Below, piece after piece: positions 1-9,744 of a DNA stretch of 64,000 nt; position 1 is the stretch's first letter, and each line of letters opens with the position of its first letter. Source of the DNA: Cyanophora paradoxa (Eukaryota; Glaucocystophyceae; Cyanophorales; Cyanophoraceae). Where the stretch lies: positions 186,001-250,000 of the forward strand of contig QPMI01000005.1 in the NCBI GenBank assembly GCA_004431415.1. Direction: 5' to 3'. The notes beneath the pieces were generated by a model. That model saw nothing but the letters and a program-made list of their open reading frames with translations, did not search any database and had not been told where the DNA came from. A program made the position numbers and the translations under genes.

Positions 1-534
1 CACTACCAGCAGGAACTGCACTGCAGCTCACCTGCCTAGCATGCCAACCCAGCCTACCACACATGGCATGCTGTATACGTAATACTACTAGCCTATGCTA
101 TAGCTAGCCGCATTACGTCACACTGTGCGAGAGTCTATTTTCAAACAAAATTTGAAACCTTGCGGAAAAACTAGATTTAGATCTAGATGAGATGCCAAGC
201 AAACTGACTAAAGTGGCCGTAGTAAGCGAACTGTCAGCGATGTGCTCCATGTCATAAGTACGCGTACGATTGGTTTGATTCGTCGAGAAGTAGATATATA
301 ATCATTGATGTATTATGTATTTATACTTCTACGTATACTCGCTGAGTCATGATCAGATTCCTACTCAGACACGATGCAGATGACCTACAGAGATGACTAT
401 TCCAATTCCTGCGGTTTGCGATCGAGCTCGCACTGCGGCACGTCCAAGGCCTCCTAGTTGAAAGATACATACATATGCATACCGATCGGTCAAGTCGTCG
501 ATCTAAAATGTGCCTATCGAAGGCTGGCATTGGG
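1..534. other. Host sequence downstream of the giant gene
   Basis: This is GC-mixed host DNA beyond the stop codon of the minus-strand host gene. It would hold the 3' untranslated region and intergenic sequence. I see no convincing coding region, RNA gene or repeat in it; the short open frames here lack any recognisable motif. Confidence 0.4.
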
Positions 535-2499
535 TTAAAGGCTAACGGCTATCTGGACGTCGACTGAATTTGGTTTGCCACTACTAGGGCTATCTGGATG
601 ATCATGAAGAATCGAGCCGCTCTCCACGCCCGAGCCCTGCAGCTGCGGCTGTTGCCAGGGAGCAGCTGCTGCACCGGCGGCAGCGTCGACGTCTGCCAAT
701 GGATTGCGCTCGTGCGCCGGGGTCGGGTTCCCATGGCCATCGATGCTCACGAGACATTCGACGGGCGGGGAGCCAGTGCTCGCACGGCGACGGAGAAGGT
801 CCATTGCCAAGCTCGTTCCAAAAGTTCGGAAGATATTGTAACCTCGCCCTCGGAAAACGTTCGGGGGTGTGCTCGGAACAGCTGCAGGTATCGGTGACGT
901 CTGGGCTTGGTCCTGACTGGCCGAATCCTGGCCCCACAGCGGAGGGGCTCGTGCCTGGGGAGTGCTGCAGCGCCGAATAGGCTGCCAGAGAGCTTTAGCG
1001 GATCGGCCAAGGGCGCTGGCGCAAGCCCCATCCGAATGGCGAGAGCCGTCGGCTGCGATCTCGAGCTCTGTGTCTCTGTCGGGCTCTACGTGGATTGAGA
1101 TATCGTCAGGATCCAACAGCGCTTCTGACGCCGGCGTCAAGGAACAGGAGCGGCTGCGAGCTGCAGCTGGTGTGACAGGGCTCTCGATCTTCCAGAGCAG
1201 AGGCACGCTGCAAGGGCGCTCTGTTGCGCTAGCGCTGTGCGCAGGCGCGCTTTCGCCCCCCCACTCGATAGAGTGACGGCGGCCGGTAGCCGATGCCTGC
1301 GTATGCCACTCGGAGGATGCTGGCTCGAGAAACTCCGCAGTTTCCAACTCCTGCTTGGCATCGCTGGTCTCCTTTGCATCGCCTGGCTCCGAAGAAGCTT
1401 CGCCGGCACTGGCGTCCGCCGGCCGAGGTCGAGCAGCTTGGATCCACGGCATGATTATCTTTAGCTTGTCCAAGACCTTCAAAAATTCGAAAGAGAAAAC
1501 AGTTTGAGAAGACGCCCACTGAAGACAAGAGTTGATTTTCTGCGCACCCGTTCCTCGCCGAACAGGTACAGAAGGAGACATATGAGAACCACAGCGGCAT
1601 TAGAGACCAGACCGAGTGCGGCGATTGCATTCTTCTGGTTATCGGTAAGGCTCGCATCCGGGAATAGGAATATGCCCCTGAAAAATAACAAATTAAGCGA
1701 ACTAAAGCACAGGAAGCGCTAGCTCAATAAATTCTCGCACAGCCAAATGGTACTCAGAGCAGCGACTTGGCAAATAATGTCGATTGCGGAGATGCGCGGG
1801 TTGGAGCGCGGCTCCAGTCTCATGTGCAGAGCAACGCCTGCGTATACGTATGCGCGAACGATTCCACAGTCAAATGTAGAAGCACAGCTGGGGCCCACGG
1901 GACAAAACTCGGACCGAAGAACAATACAAAAGCTCCCATCAGAGCCTGCACCAACGGCCTGCGGCAGATGTTTAGGAACTCGGAACCAGAACGGCGGCGG
2001 CGAGCGATCGCGAGTGTCCAAGCCGCTGAGAGCGCACCGATAGCTGAATACAGCCATGCACACGGCGAGCGCCGTCTTCTGGACCATGGAAATAAAGGCA
2101 AAGTAGAAGCGCTTCCGTTTATATCCCTGCATTATGTAAGCTTCGCGTCACGCATGCAACCCATTGGGAACACAGACTCGGTAAAGGAATCCGAAATAGA
2201 GCCTGAAGTCTCGGTCGCTGTCATTTCGAATGCGATCCTTGTACGCGTACAGGAACAAAGCCATTCCCGCTGGAATGCCCAGCCCGTAGAAGCTGCGCGC
2301 GATTATAATTAGTGACTCCGACAAAATTTCAGACTGCGCATTCGATCGCGATTGAAATTCTCATCGCGCACATGAGGAACGGAACGTTTACGCCGTAGAT
2401 CCATCGCTTGTACTCGTCGGAAGAGCAGTCGACGCTCGGGTCGCGAGCCAGCACCGAGACTCCGCCGCCAACATCAACGCAATCTACGGAAAGCAGCGT
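535..2499 (-). CDS. Giant host membrane protein, C-terminal part (several exons)
   Basis: These are the last exons of the host gene, separated from the rest by element 1. Reading leftward, there is a Cys/Asp-containing stretch at about 2330-2499, then hydrophobic segments that look membrane-spanning (around 2045-2095, and around 1590-1650 with the core GLVSNAAVVLICLLLYLF). A long open tail at 535 to about 1476 is rich in Ser, Pro, Ala and Glu and ends with a stop at 535-537. This layout suits a multi-pass protein with a cytoplasmic tail. I place the intron before the tail exon by its GT..AG ends, near 1477-1520, but other splice choices are possible. Ligand and function are unknown. Whether a functional product is made depends on whether the 22-kb insertion is fixed. 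Confidence 0.5.
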
Positions 2500-2505
2500 A
2501 TTATA
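2500..2505. repeat. Target-site duplication, left copy (ATTATA)
   Basis: ATTATA directly precedes the first base of the left inverted repeat (TGTTGTATACG...). The same six bases follow the last base of the right inverted repeat at 24719-24724. A 6-bp duplication is the usual product of Polinton/Maverick-type integrase. It fixes the element ends to the base. Confidence 0.9.
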
Positions 2506-3067
2506 TGTTGTATACGCATGGACCTCACACCCGGGCAATTCCGCTTCGCTCCATTGCCCCCGATTCCATGCGTTTCCAGTGTATACCTCCAGCCCCTCTT
2601 CAGTTAATTCACCTTGTACGTCTACGAGACCCTAATTCCCAGGTCTACCAGACTCGGGTCGGAGTCTTAACAAAGAAATATCTAACGACTATTCAGGGCA
2701 GAGCTGACAACTAGAATAGACGAAGAGGAGCGCTGCCCCCTTGAGCGCGGTCTGTAGAACAACGTGGCAGAATAGGCTAGGCGATATTAATGTGTACAGA
2801 GAAGCTAAACGAGGAAACGTGTTAAGCTCTAGCTAGATGTAATTGATGTGTATAGAGGAGCTAAACGAGGAAAAGCGTTAAGGTATAGCTAGACGAAATA
2901 AATGTGTGCATCGAGCTAACTGAGGAAACGCGTTCAGCAATATCTATAGGCGTGACTTTAGTAAGAAACGCGAGGCGCAGCGCGAGGACTATCAAGGCGT
3001 TAACTGGGTCGCAGACAAGCCGAAGGCAAGGAATTAGGGCCCCTTTTAGCGGTCTGGTGCGGCCTCT
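2506..3067 (+). repeat. Left terminal inverted repeat of element 1
   Basis: The outer 385 bases (2506 to about 2890) match the reverse complement of 24334-24718 almost perfectly, starting TGTTGTATACGCATGGACC. A second match of about 30 bases (3037-3067, GGGCCCC...GGTCTGGTGCGGCC) pairs with 24292-24320 next to the last gene on the right. Between the two matches the left side has about 145 extra bases, including an additional 56-bp repeat unit, so the two repeats differ in length. Long inverted repeats are where protein-primed replication would start. Confidence 0.92.
2792..2956 (+). repeat. 56-bp subterminal tandem repeats (left)
   Basis: Two full 56-bp units (2792-2847 and 2848-2903) and a decayed third unit from 2904 share the core AGCTAAACGAGGAAA followed by GTTAAG and TAGCTAGA. 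The right repeat holds two units (about 24336-24447, inverted). Such iterons at the ends could bind a replication or integration protein; that role is inference. Confidence 0.8.
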
Positions 3068-3467
3068 GGAGATGTGTCGATGACTTTACCTTTCTTTTGT
3101 TTTAATTGTTTTAATTGTTTTAATTCGGAGGGTCAAGTTCCTAAGAAAACTTTGCGGACGCCGTGACGTGACGCTGTGACGTGGCGAGAAAACGGCGAGA
3201 TACGTGACACACAAAAGATTGGCGCTGATAGTGCGCTGATAGTGCGCTGATAGTACGCTGATAGTGTGCGGATTGCTAGCCCGAGAACGAGCGGCTGCCA
3301 AGCTCAAGCCGGATCCAAGCCGGATCCCGGAGACCGAGCCGGAGACAAGTCTTGCAGTTAGTTGCATGGCTTAAAGGTTTCTCGCACTCATACTAGCAAT
3401 CAGAGATTGTGCGCGATTAAATCGCAAAAAGTTTTCGGCCAGCCAATATTGTAGAGACCTATTCATA
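3068..3467. other. Leader before the polymerase, with short tandem repeats
   Basis: No gene is seen here. The stretch holds three copies of TTTTAATTG (3100-3126, the last imperfect) and four 11-bp units of the type GCGCTGATAGT (3222-3265). A doubled CCGGATCC lies near 3310-3328. It is the likely promoter region for the polymerase-integrase pair. I do not see a clear TATA box next to the ATG at 3468. Confidence 0.55.
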
Positions 3468-6400
3468 ATGGACAGGAACAATCTGAGAGCGGAAATTCGG
3501 AGCCTTGCGCAGGAGCTACACACTCTTAGGTACATTAACGGAACATATTTGAACACACTGTTGCGGCTAGCTGACCCACAGAGGGGAACCCACACACAAA
3601 ATCTTCGAGCAAATCTAGCGACATTGCTCAGACTTAGGCAGACGAACCGGCCGCAGCGCCCTTTGTACGAGGCATGGATAACAAGACATTTTGATAGCGA
3701 ACGCAATGCTCGAATTGCAACCACGCGAGAGTTTGATGATATTGTTGAGTATGGGATCTCGAATTTGTTTCGCGAGAGTGGTCGAGGCGATACCGTGTTA
3801 AATTACGCCCACTATGCATATCCGGGGTTGCTATTTACCAAGGACGTTTTGGATATTGAACCGACTCCAATGCCTGAACGGGTGAAAGAGATCACGATCG
3901 TGTTTCTGATAGAGCTGCGAGTGCCAGAGAGAATTGGATCAAGCGTCCTAATTCGCTTTCATTTCGATAACTTTCGCATGTATCGCACTCAACTTGCAAC
4001 AATCGAAGAGGGCACAATGCACTCGCTGTTGTCAAACTTGGCTGAAAAGATGGAACAATGGATGCTAGCGCAACAGCCATACGAAGACAATGACCTCTGG
4101 CCAGTAGTGAAAATAGAGGTGCTAATTGCAGAGAACGCTGCAGGTGCACTGGGAAACGTTCCAAAGCTCCCATTCAACGGCAAAGCCCTGACCATGAATA
4201 AGATCTACTGTCCGATTTCACCAGAGGACAATTGCGTGTTAGAGTGCTTTGAATATGTAAAGCTGAATCCTGGAAGAATAAGCCTAGATCGAATTTACAA
4301 GCAGCTTCAGAGATTGGACTATGGAGGGATTAGAACACAGCTAGGACTACGGCGAGGATTGATATCAGTTGATGTGCCGACAATTAATACGCTGAGCGCT
4401 TTTTACAGGATAGACACCAGCGTTTTTGAGTTTTCGCAAGGAAAGTTCAAGCCGCTTTTTGCAACCGATCTAGGATTTGAAAAACGTGCTCACCTTTGCA
4501 TTGTCGATGCGCACTGCTACCTGATTAAGGATAAAAGAACGACTGAAATGGAGAAGTGCAACGCCTGCGGGAAAATGCAGTTGGAACTGGAAAGGCACAA
4601 GGTAACCTGTCAGTTTTGTACTAGGTGTCGCTGCGCCTACAATCCAGTTGAAGATCACACAAACAAATGCGTTGCGGCCATCAGAAACAAAGGTGTCATT
4701 GGAAGAAAGATCACCCCTTGCGAGAAGGAGAGTGAATTTACGGCGATGGAGAGCGTGATAGGGGCGGACTTTGAAACATTTCCTTGCGATGGCAAAACCC
4801 ACGTTCCTTATGCTGTTGACACAGACATAATTTGCAAGGGCGAAATTGTAGGAACCAAGATGTTCTACGGTCCTGAAACATTAAATCAATTTATGCAATG
4901 GCTGGATGATTGGGCAGAGAAGACCACAGTAGTATTTTACAACGGTGCGGGTTTTGATCTGATATTCATATACCGATGGCTGATAGAGAATCGGCCAGAC
5001 AGCCAGGTGAACGTCATGCGCTCCTCGGGCAAGATTAAGAGTATGAAGTGGAAGACCTCAGCTGGAGGAGAGTTGACAAGTTTTGACCCATGCCTACACA
5101 TTCAAGGCTCACTAAAGCAAGCCGGAAAGGACTACGGCTGCACGACAATCAAAGGAGACTTCGACCATCGCAAGATCAAGACGTGGGCAGATGTTGAGAC
5201 ACACAAGGAGGAATGGGGTGAATATCTTAGAGCCGACGTGCGATCAATGACGGAGCTATACATGAAATATTCGAGAACGTGTTTTGAGCTATTCGGAATT
5301 AATGTGAATTCTAAGCAGACACTTACAGCTTCATCAATGGCATTTCAGATTTACCGGCAGCTAATGAAGACAGAGCTGCACCTTCCGAAGTACAGCGAAG
5401 ATCAGGTTTTTCGCAGGGCTATTTACGGAGGTCGCTGTTTGCCATTCAAACGCAAGTTTGTCTCGAAGGGTCCAGATGATTTCTTGGTAGATCTGGATGT
5501 GGTCTCTCTTTATCCGACCGCAATGTACTTTAACCAGTTTCCGACAGGTAAATTTAAGGTGATCAATGAACCGGAGGCTTTGGAGCGTTTTCGAAAGTTC
5601 ATGCTAAGTCGAAAAATGGAGCAACTGTTCATTGCGAGCATAAGTGCGAAAATTCCTCAGGACCTTGTGCTTTCTCCGCTTCCACGCCACGAGTCGAATT
5701 TAGGCTGGTCGAACCTGAAACCGATCGAGCGAGAGATGTATACATCGGTTGATATCTACAGGGCAATAGCACTTGGGGTTGAAATAACAGAGGTGCACGA
5801 GGTGTATTTATTTGAAGGCAAGGAGCGAATGTTTAAAGATTACATCGAGAAGTTGTATTGTATGAAGGCACGTTCAAGGAAGGGCACAGCTCAGTACGCA
5901 ACAGCAAAGATTCAACTAAATGGTCTCTACGGCAAATTTGCCCAGCGGGCAGTGATCGAAACCACGGAGCTAGTTTCTAATTACCGCCGATTTAAAGAGC
6001 TCCAGCGGACGTCTACGATTACAGACATCGAAATTGAGAGTGAAACACGGATGTATGTGACATACGAAGTACCAGAGATCAAACGTGATGCTTGTGTGTC
6101 GAAGCCCTGCTTCATTGGAGCATTTATTCTCTCCTACAGTCGCGAGATCATGGACAGGTTCCTAGTAAAGATGAACTCTTACAAAGACATCGAAGCCATG
6201 CCGTTTTACACGGACACCGACTCTCTTGTTGTGCACAGGAAATTTGCAGAGCTGGTGACTGATTGCATGAAACGACCATACTCTTTGGAGGGTATGAGCG
6301 AAGAAGAGGCAAACAGGGCGATATGCGAGAACGAGCTGGGAAAACTAGATTACGACATCCAAGGGCAAATTGTGGAGGCATACTTTGTTGGCCCAAAGGT

Positions 6401-6794
6401 TTACTGCTGTCGTTTTGTGAAGGCGAATGGGGAGTCTGATGTGCATGTGCGTGCGAAAGGAATTCCGAAGAGCTGGATAGAAGAGAACTGGCTTTCGAGT
6501 GATCCGGAGATGAGGAAGGGGCACCTCGAGTCACGGGTCGCTTTGGAAGCGTTCAAGCAGATGCTTGAGAGCCGGTATCAGCCGGAGTGCAAAATAGAGT
6601 CTAAACTATCTCGTGTCTTCAAACCGAATGGAAAGCAACGCGAGGAGGGGATAGGTTTTAGTTCAATCATTCAGATTCCATTCAGCAGAGTATTAAATAA
6701 GACGGAATACACAAAGCGAAAGATAATTTCGGATGACTATTACAGCACAGTTCCTCATGAGTACATCAGCCAAAATTCAGGAGGCATACTATGA
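3468..6794 (+). CDS. pPolB: Protein-primed family B DNA polymerase
   Basis: This 1108-residue enzyme should replicate the element DNA from a protein primer at the inverted repeats. After a long N-terminal region there is a DNCVLECF segment (about 256), shared in kind with other Polinton polymerases. A Cys/His cluster (CNACG ... CQFCTRC ... HTNKC, about 363-405) follows. The 3'-5' exonuclease motifs are complete: DFET (about 433), NGAGFD (about 491) and YLRADVRSM (about 586). The polymerase motifs are also complete: DLDVVSLYPTAM (about 675), KIQLNGLYGKF (about 814) and YTDTDS (about 913). The catalytic aspartates are all present, so it is probably active. It overlaps the start of the integrase gene by 38 bases, which suggests co-expression. 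The pol-int order is also found in element 2. Confidence 0.95.
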   Translation: MDRNNLRAEIRSLAQELHTLRYINGTYLNTLLRLADPQRGTHTQNLRANLATLLRLRQTNRPQRPLYEAWITRHFDSERNARIATTREFDDIVEYGISNLFRESGRGDTVLNYAHYAYPGLLFTKDVLDIEPTPMPERVKEITIVFLIELRVPERIGSSVLIRFHFDNFRMYRTQLATIEEGTMHSLLSNLAEKMEQWMLAQQPYEDNDLWPVVKIEVLIAENAAGALGNVPKLPFNGKALTMNKIYCPISPEDNCVLECFEYVKLNPGRISLDRIYKQLQRLDYGGIRTQLGLRRGLISVDVPTINTLSAFYRIDTSVFEFSQGKFKPLFATDLGFEKRAHLCIVDAHCYLIKDKRTTEMEKCNACGKMQLELERHKVTCQFCTRCRCAYNPVEDHTNKCVAAIRNKGVIGRKITPCEKESEFTAMESVIGADFETFPCDGKTHVPYAVDTDIICKGEIVGTKMFYGPETLNQFMQWLDDWAEKTTVVFYNGAGFDLIFIYRWLIENRPDSQVNVMRSSGKIKSMKWKTSAGGELTSFDPCLHIQGSLKQAGKDYGCTTIKGDFDHRKIKTWADVETHKEEWGEYLRADVRSMTELYMKYSRTCFELFGINVNSKQTLTASSMAFQIYRQLMKTELHLPKYSEDQVFRRAIYGGRCLPFKRKFVSKGPDDFLVDLDVVSLYPTAMYFNQFPTGKFKVINEPEALERFRKFMLSRKMEQLFIASISAKIPQDLVLSPLPRHESNLGWSNLKPIEREMYTSVDIYRAIALGVEITEVHEVYLFEGKERMFKDYIEKLYCMKARSRKGTAQYATAKIQLNGLYGKFAQRAVIETTELVSNYRRFKELQRTSTITDIEIESETRMYVTYEVPEIKRDACVSKPCFIGAFILSYSREIMDRFLVKMNSYKDIEAMPFYTDTDSLVVHRKFAELVTDCMKRPYSLEGMSEEEANRAICENELGKLDYDIQGQIVEAYFVGPKVYCCRFVKANGESDVHVRAKGIPKSWIEENWLSSDPEMRKGHLESRVALEAFKQMLESRYQPECKIESKLSRVFKPNGKQREEGIGFSSIIQIPFSRVLNKTEYTKRKIISDDYYSTVPHEYISQNSGGIL

Positions 6795-7893
6795 TCCAGA
6801 AATAGGGCTTCAGTCTGCCACACGTATTGCAAAGAAGTTGAAAATACCAATTGCCAGGGTTAGAGCAGTGCTGGAGAAATTATCGACAGCGCAAAGATTT
6901 GCGAGACCGCAAAAAGAGAAACCATTCACAAGTATAACATTCGACAAAGCAGAGAAATACTACGAGGTGGACCTTATCGACGTGACTCCGTACGCCAGAA
7001 CAAACCGCGGCATTCACTTTATAATGAACGCAGTGGACGTAGTGACTCGGAAAGCCTACAGCATTCCAATGAAGAACAAGAGCGAAGGTACACTCCTTTC
7101 AACACTACGGAAACTCATAGATAGTTTTCCAGCCAAGCCGGATATTATTCAGACCGATCAGGAGTTTAAAGCTTCAGCTGCTAGTCTATTAGAAGCTGAG
7201 GGAATTAAGCACAATGCAGTGGAAGCGCATCGACCCCAAGCAAATGGAAAAGTAGAGCGATTCAATGGAACTTTGAAGCGAATTATTGCACGGTATATGG
7301 AGGCATATGACACGGATAGATACATCGACAAGCTGCCCGCATTTGTGCGCAATTATAATTCGTCAGAGCATAGGTCGATTGGTACATCGCCAAACGCTGC
7401 AGCAGAGAATCCGAAGGAGACAATTGCACGCAACGATTATCAGCGAGAGATCTACGAGCAGCAACACTACCTGAAGGAGGTCGAATTTAAAGTAGGAGAC
7501 CTAGTTCGAGTTAAGCTAACCAGGAGAACCTTCGATAAATCGACAAAGCCAACCTTCTCGAAAGAAGTATTTCGAATTGAGTCGATTGGGGGTTTTGGAC
7601 CCCTTCTTAGATTTAAACTCGCTGGATTGGATACACCAGTGACCTACCAGCAAATGTTGAAGGTCCCATTAGATTCAGAGGAGCGGCGTGCTGGAGGAGC
7701 AGCACAGAGAGCAATGCAACGACGAAAGAAGGAGCTAAATCTGATGCGAGAGAAGTTAGATCGAGCGGACATAGAAAAAAATAAGAAGCTCCTTCGCCTT
7801 CAAAAGCAACTTGCGACAGCTGGAACTGTCAAGTTCAATCCTGGTGGAATATTAGAGAGAACAAAGACCAGAAGGGCAGTCAAAGAGCTATAA
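6757..7893 (+). CDS. int: RVE-type DDE integrase
   Basis: This is a retrovirus-like integrase, the enzyme expected to insert Polinton-type DNA and create the 6-bp duplication. The first Asp is in YEVDLIDVT (about 71), the second in IQTDQEF (about 134), and the Glu in ANGKVERFNGTLKR (about 169). This spacing fits the DD35E core. A basic, helical C-terminus follows. I prefer the ATG at 6757 (MSTSAKIQEAYYDP) over the in-frame ATG at 6733, because the homologous helical N-terminal region starts there. Both lie inside the end of the polymerase gene. All catalytic residues are present. Confidence 0.93.
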   Translation: MSTSAKIQEAYYDPEIGLQSATRIAKKLKIPIARVRAVLEKLSTAQRFARPQKEKPFTSITFDKAEKYYEVDLIDVTPYARTNRGIHFIMNAVDVVTRKAYSIPMKNKSEGTLLSTLRKLIDSFPAKPDIIQTDQEFKASAASLLEAEGIKHNAVEAHRPQANGKVERFNGTLKRIIARYMEAYDTDRYIDKLPAFVRNYNSSEHRSIGTSPNAAAENPKETIARNDYQREIYEQQHYLKEVEFKVGDLVRVKLTRRTFDKSTKPTFSKEVFRIESIGGFGPLLRFKLAGLDTPVTYQQMLKVPLDSEERRAGGAAQRAMQRRKKELNLMREKLDRADIEKNKKLLRLQKQLATAGTVKFNPGGILERTKTRRAVKEL

Positions 7894-8155
7894 CAACACA
7901 TTGTTGGAGAGACTCTAGCAGCGCTAACTTTTCGTAAATTCGATTGCGATAGCGGCGATTTGCCTCTAAGTGATTCTCACTGTTATTGCGTTGATATTTC
8001 AAACTGGCTTCGATGTGACGTCGCCGGTAATCAGGATCTTCATTGTACCTACGCCGATGGTTCTCTGCACGCTTTGCTTTTCGTGCCGCAGCAATTTCAG
8101 GGGTGACAACAATTGGCTTACGCCCAGAACGCTTTGGCGATGATTCAGCATCCAT
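7880..8155 (-). CDS. Small basic protein with YxE..Y repeat helix
   Basis: The product has 91 residues and is very basic. It starts with SPKRSGRKP, an AT-hook-like stretch, and has a helix with the pattern RRYNEDPDYRRRHIEASLKY. Two small proteins of element 2 (58995-59321 and 59474-59719) share the same Y[R/N]E..xYR....A..Y pattern. I chose the start at 8155 (MDAESSPKR) because upstream sequence in the same frame is unlike the family. It is convergent with the integrase gene and overlaps its last 14 bases. A DNA-binding or packaging role is likely from charge only; the function is unknown. Confidence 0.65.
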   Translation of the reverse strand: MDAESSPKRSGRKPIVVTPEIAAARKAKRAENHRRRYNEDPDYRRRHIEASLKYQRNNSENHLEANRRYRNRIYEKLALLESLQQCVVIAL

Positions 8156-8265
8156 TTCTTTGGTTTTTTTCGTCACAAACAAGGTGCGAAATCTTTTTAT
8201 GGCATAAATCGCAGGTTTGTGTTGCGCTAAATTGCGAACATAAAATCCGAGATATAATTCAAATA

Positions 8266-8550
8266 ATGGACGCAGACAAGCAGCGTCGCTGCGCCGCAGG
8301 AACAATTCGATTTGGGAAGTACCGCGGTGAAACTCATCTTAAAGTAGTTTTTAGCGACCCAAAATATGCTGAATGGTTATTGTCTTTGCCGCATCTCCGT
8401 GAATACGATAAAAGACAATTGCAGCGTGCTTTTGAAATTTGTCAATCGAAAGATCTGGCAACAGTAAACGGGATGCTTGAGTATGTAGAGCGAGAGAGGA
8501 AACCTACTGTGGAGGATCTTCCGGATTTGCCAGATTTTGACTTGTCTTAA
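8266..8550 (+). CDS. Small protein similar to the C-terminal domain of exodeoxyribonuclease X
   Basis: The product has 94 residues. The pattern RFGKYRGETHLKVVFSDPKY followed by AEWLL matches the FGKY[K/R]G...V...DP.Y..WL signature of small ExoX-C-like or DUF3820-type proteins found in many phages and large DNA viruses. These are thought to accompany DNA-processing enzymes; the exact role is not known. The start at 8266 follows an AT-rich spacer. The gene is divergent from the small basic protein gene and lies 29 bases before the HNH gene on the same strand. Confidence 0.6.
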   Translation: MDADKQRRCAAGTIRFGKYRGETHLKVVFSDPKYAEWLLSLPHLREYDKRQLQRAFEICQSKDLATVNGMLEYVERERKPTVEDLPDLPDFDLS

Positions 8551-8579
8551 AGAGATCTCAATCTCAGATTGTAAAGAAG

Positions 8580-9107
8580 ATGGAGACAATTCCAGATGTT
8601 CCTGAAGGTGTTGCTTTGATCCCGTTAATAGGCATTCGCAATCGACGCAAAGTCATTGTCGCCTACGCTCTTGTGTCGCAAGATGATGCTCAACGTGTTC
8701 TTGGATTTCGCTGGTGGTTAAATAAATATGGATATGTCCAAACCAAAATCAATAGAAAGAATATGTTTTTGCATAATTTCATCAGCGGCGATTTGGAGAA
8801 CGGTTTAACTGTCGATCATATAAATCTGAACAAGCTTGATAACCGCCGCGAGAATCTGCGGCTTGCGACAAAGCGGCAGCAGATGTTGAACCAAAACCGA
8901 CGGGTCACAAACACATCAGGATTTATTGGAGTTAGCTTACATCAGCAGATTGGTAAATGGGAGGCGCGATATCGGATAAATGGGCGTCAAAAGCACATTG
9001 GTTACTTTGCAACCGCAGAAGAAGCTGCTAAAGCCAGAGACACCTATGCCCTTGATCACACTTCCGAATCTGATCGTCCATTCCTGCGTCTGAATTTCAC
9101 AGCCTAA
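8580..9107 (+). CDS. HNH endonuclease with AP2 DNA-binding domain
   Basis: This 175-residue protein has an HNH_3-type nuclease core (LHNFI ... TVDHINLNKLDNRRENLRLA, about 62-98). An AP2-type domain follows (GFIGVSLHQQIGKWEARYR ... HIGYFATAEEAAKARDTYA, about 118-158). The pair is typical of free-standing homing endonucleases in phages and algal viruses. It is not inside another gene here. It may mobilise itself, act in element competition, or help resolve DNA; the sequence does not decide. It ends 11 bases inside the convergent coiled-coil gene. Confidence 0.88.
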   Translation: METIPDVPEGVALIPLIGIRNRRKVIVAYALVSQDDAQRVLGFRWWLNKYGYVQTKINRKNMFLHNFISGDLENGLTVDHINLNKLDNRRENLRLATKRQQMLNQNRRVTNTSGFIGVSLHQQIGKWEARYRINGRQKHIGYFATAEEAAKARDTYALDHTSESDRPFLRLNFTA

Positions 9108-9735
9108 TCCGTCTCCCTCCCATTGCTCCCTTCAGTAGCGACCCAGTAAAATTGGCTTCAGACACATAGGGCGTTGCAGGTTTTACAGATGCATCATTGA
9201 GCGATTGCGAAGCCTTCTCTTTTTCGTTTTTCAGAAAGCGTAAATCTGGCATGTCAACAGGTCTATGTTTAAACATCTCGCTTCGCAACATCTCGCGGAT
9301 CTTAGCTCTTTCTTGCTTGTCTTTTACATATGATTCGATATTTGACGATCTAGCCTCAAGATCTCGCAATTTGGCAGCTAACTCGTCAAATTGTGATTTT
9401 GATACTGATGCTGTCTTGATTTTCGGCCCTGAATAACGTGGTTCAGACGCCATTGCTTGTATAATTCTAGCAGCATCATCATCAATATCAGACTGCATTT
9501 CGTTTACAATTTTGACCTGGCTCTGTCGGTCGTCAACCGCACTGGCATTAGCTGCTGCCGAGGCGATCGTTTTAGCAACGGGTGCGTTTAGTTTGGGGTC
9601 ACTAGCTAACTCACCACTAGGATTAGCAACAGCTGCACCCTCAGTTGAGCCGCTTTCAATCAGTGGAGCGTTCGGCTCAGATATATTAACCTTGCGTCTT
9701 TCACGATATCCCTTTTTAGGAATGCCGCGACTCAT
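9097..9735 (-). CDS. Conserved coiled-coil virion-module protein
   Basis: The protein has 212 residues: a basic N-terminus (KKGYRERRK), an Ala/Ser-rich low-complexity part, and a charged coiled coil (about 118-165) with LAAKLRDLEARSS and ERAKIREMLRSEMF. A short basic end (GGRRIRL) follows. The element 2 protein at 59998-60732 has the same coiled coil (LKDLEAKSSALEQYV, ERAKLKEMLRKEVY), and its gene likewise lies directly downstream of the ATPase gene. This conserved place in the capsid module suggests a virion assembly or core protein. I recognise no named family. Confidence 0.75.
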   Translation of the reverse strand: MSRGIPKKGYRERRKVNISEPNAPLIESGSTEGAAVANPSGELASDPKLNAPVAKTIASAAANASAVDDRQSQVKIVNEMQSDIDDDAARIIQAMASEPRYSGPKIKTASVSKSQFDELAAKLRDLEARSSNIESYVKDKQERAKIREMLRSEMFKHRPVDMPDLRFLKNEKEKASQSLNDASVKPATPYVSEANFTGSLLKGAMGGRRIRL

Positions 9736-9744
9736 CTTATTTTC

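Noticed and set aside
3222-3265. 11-bp tandem repeats as a coding region
   Set aside because: They lie in the leader before the polymerase; the open frame across them has no start or similarity worth calling.
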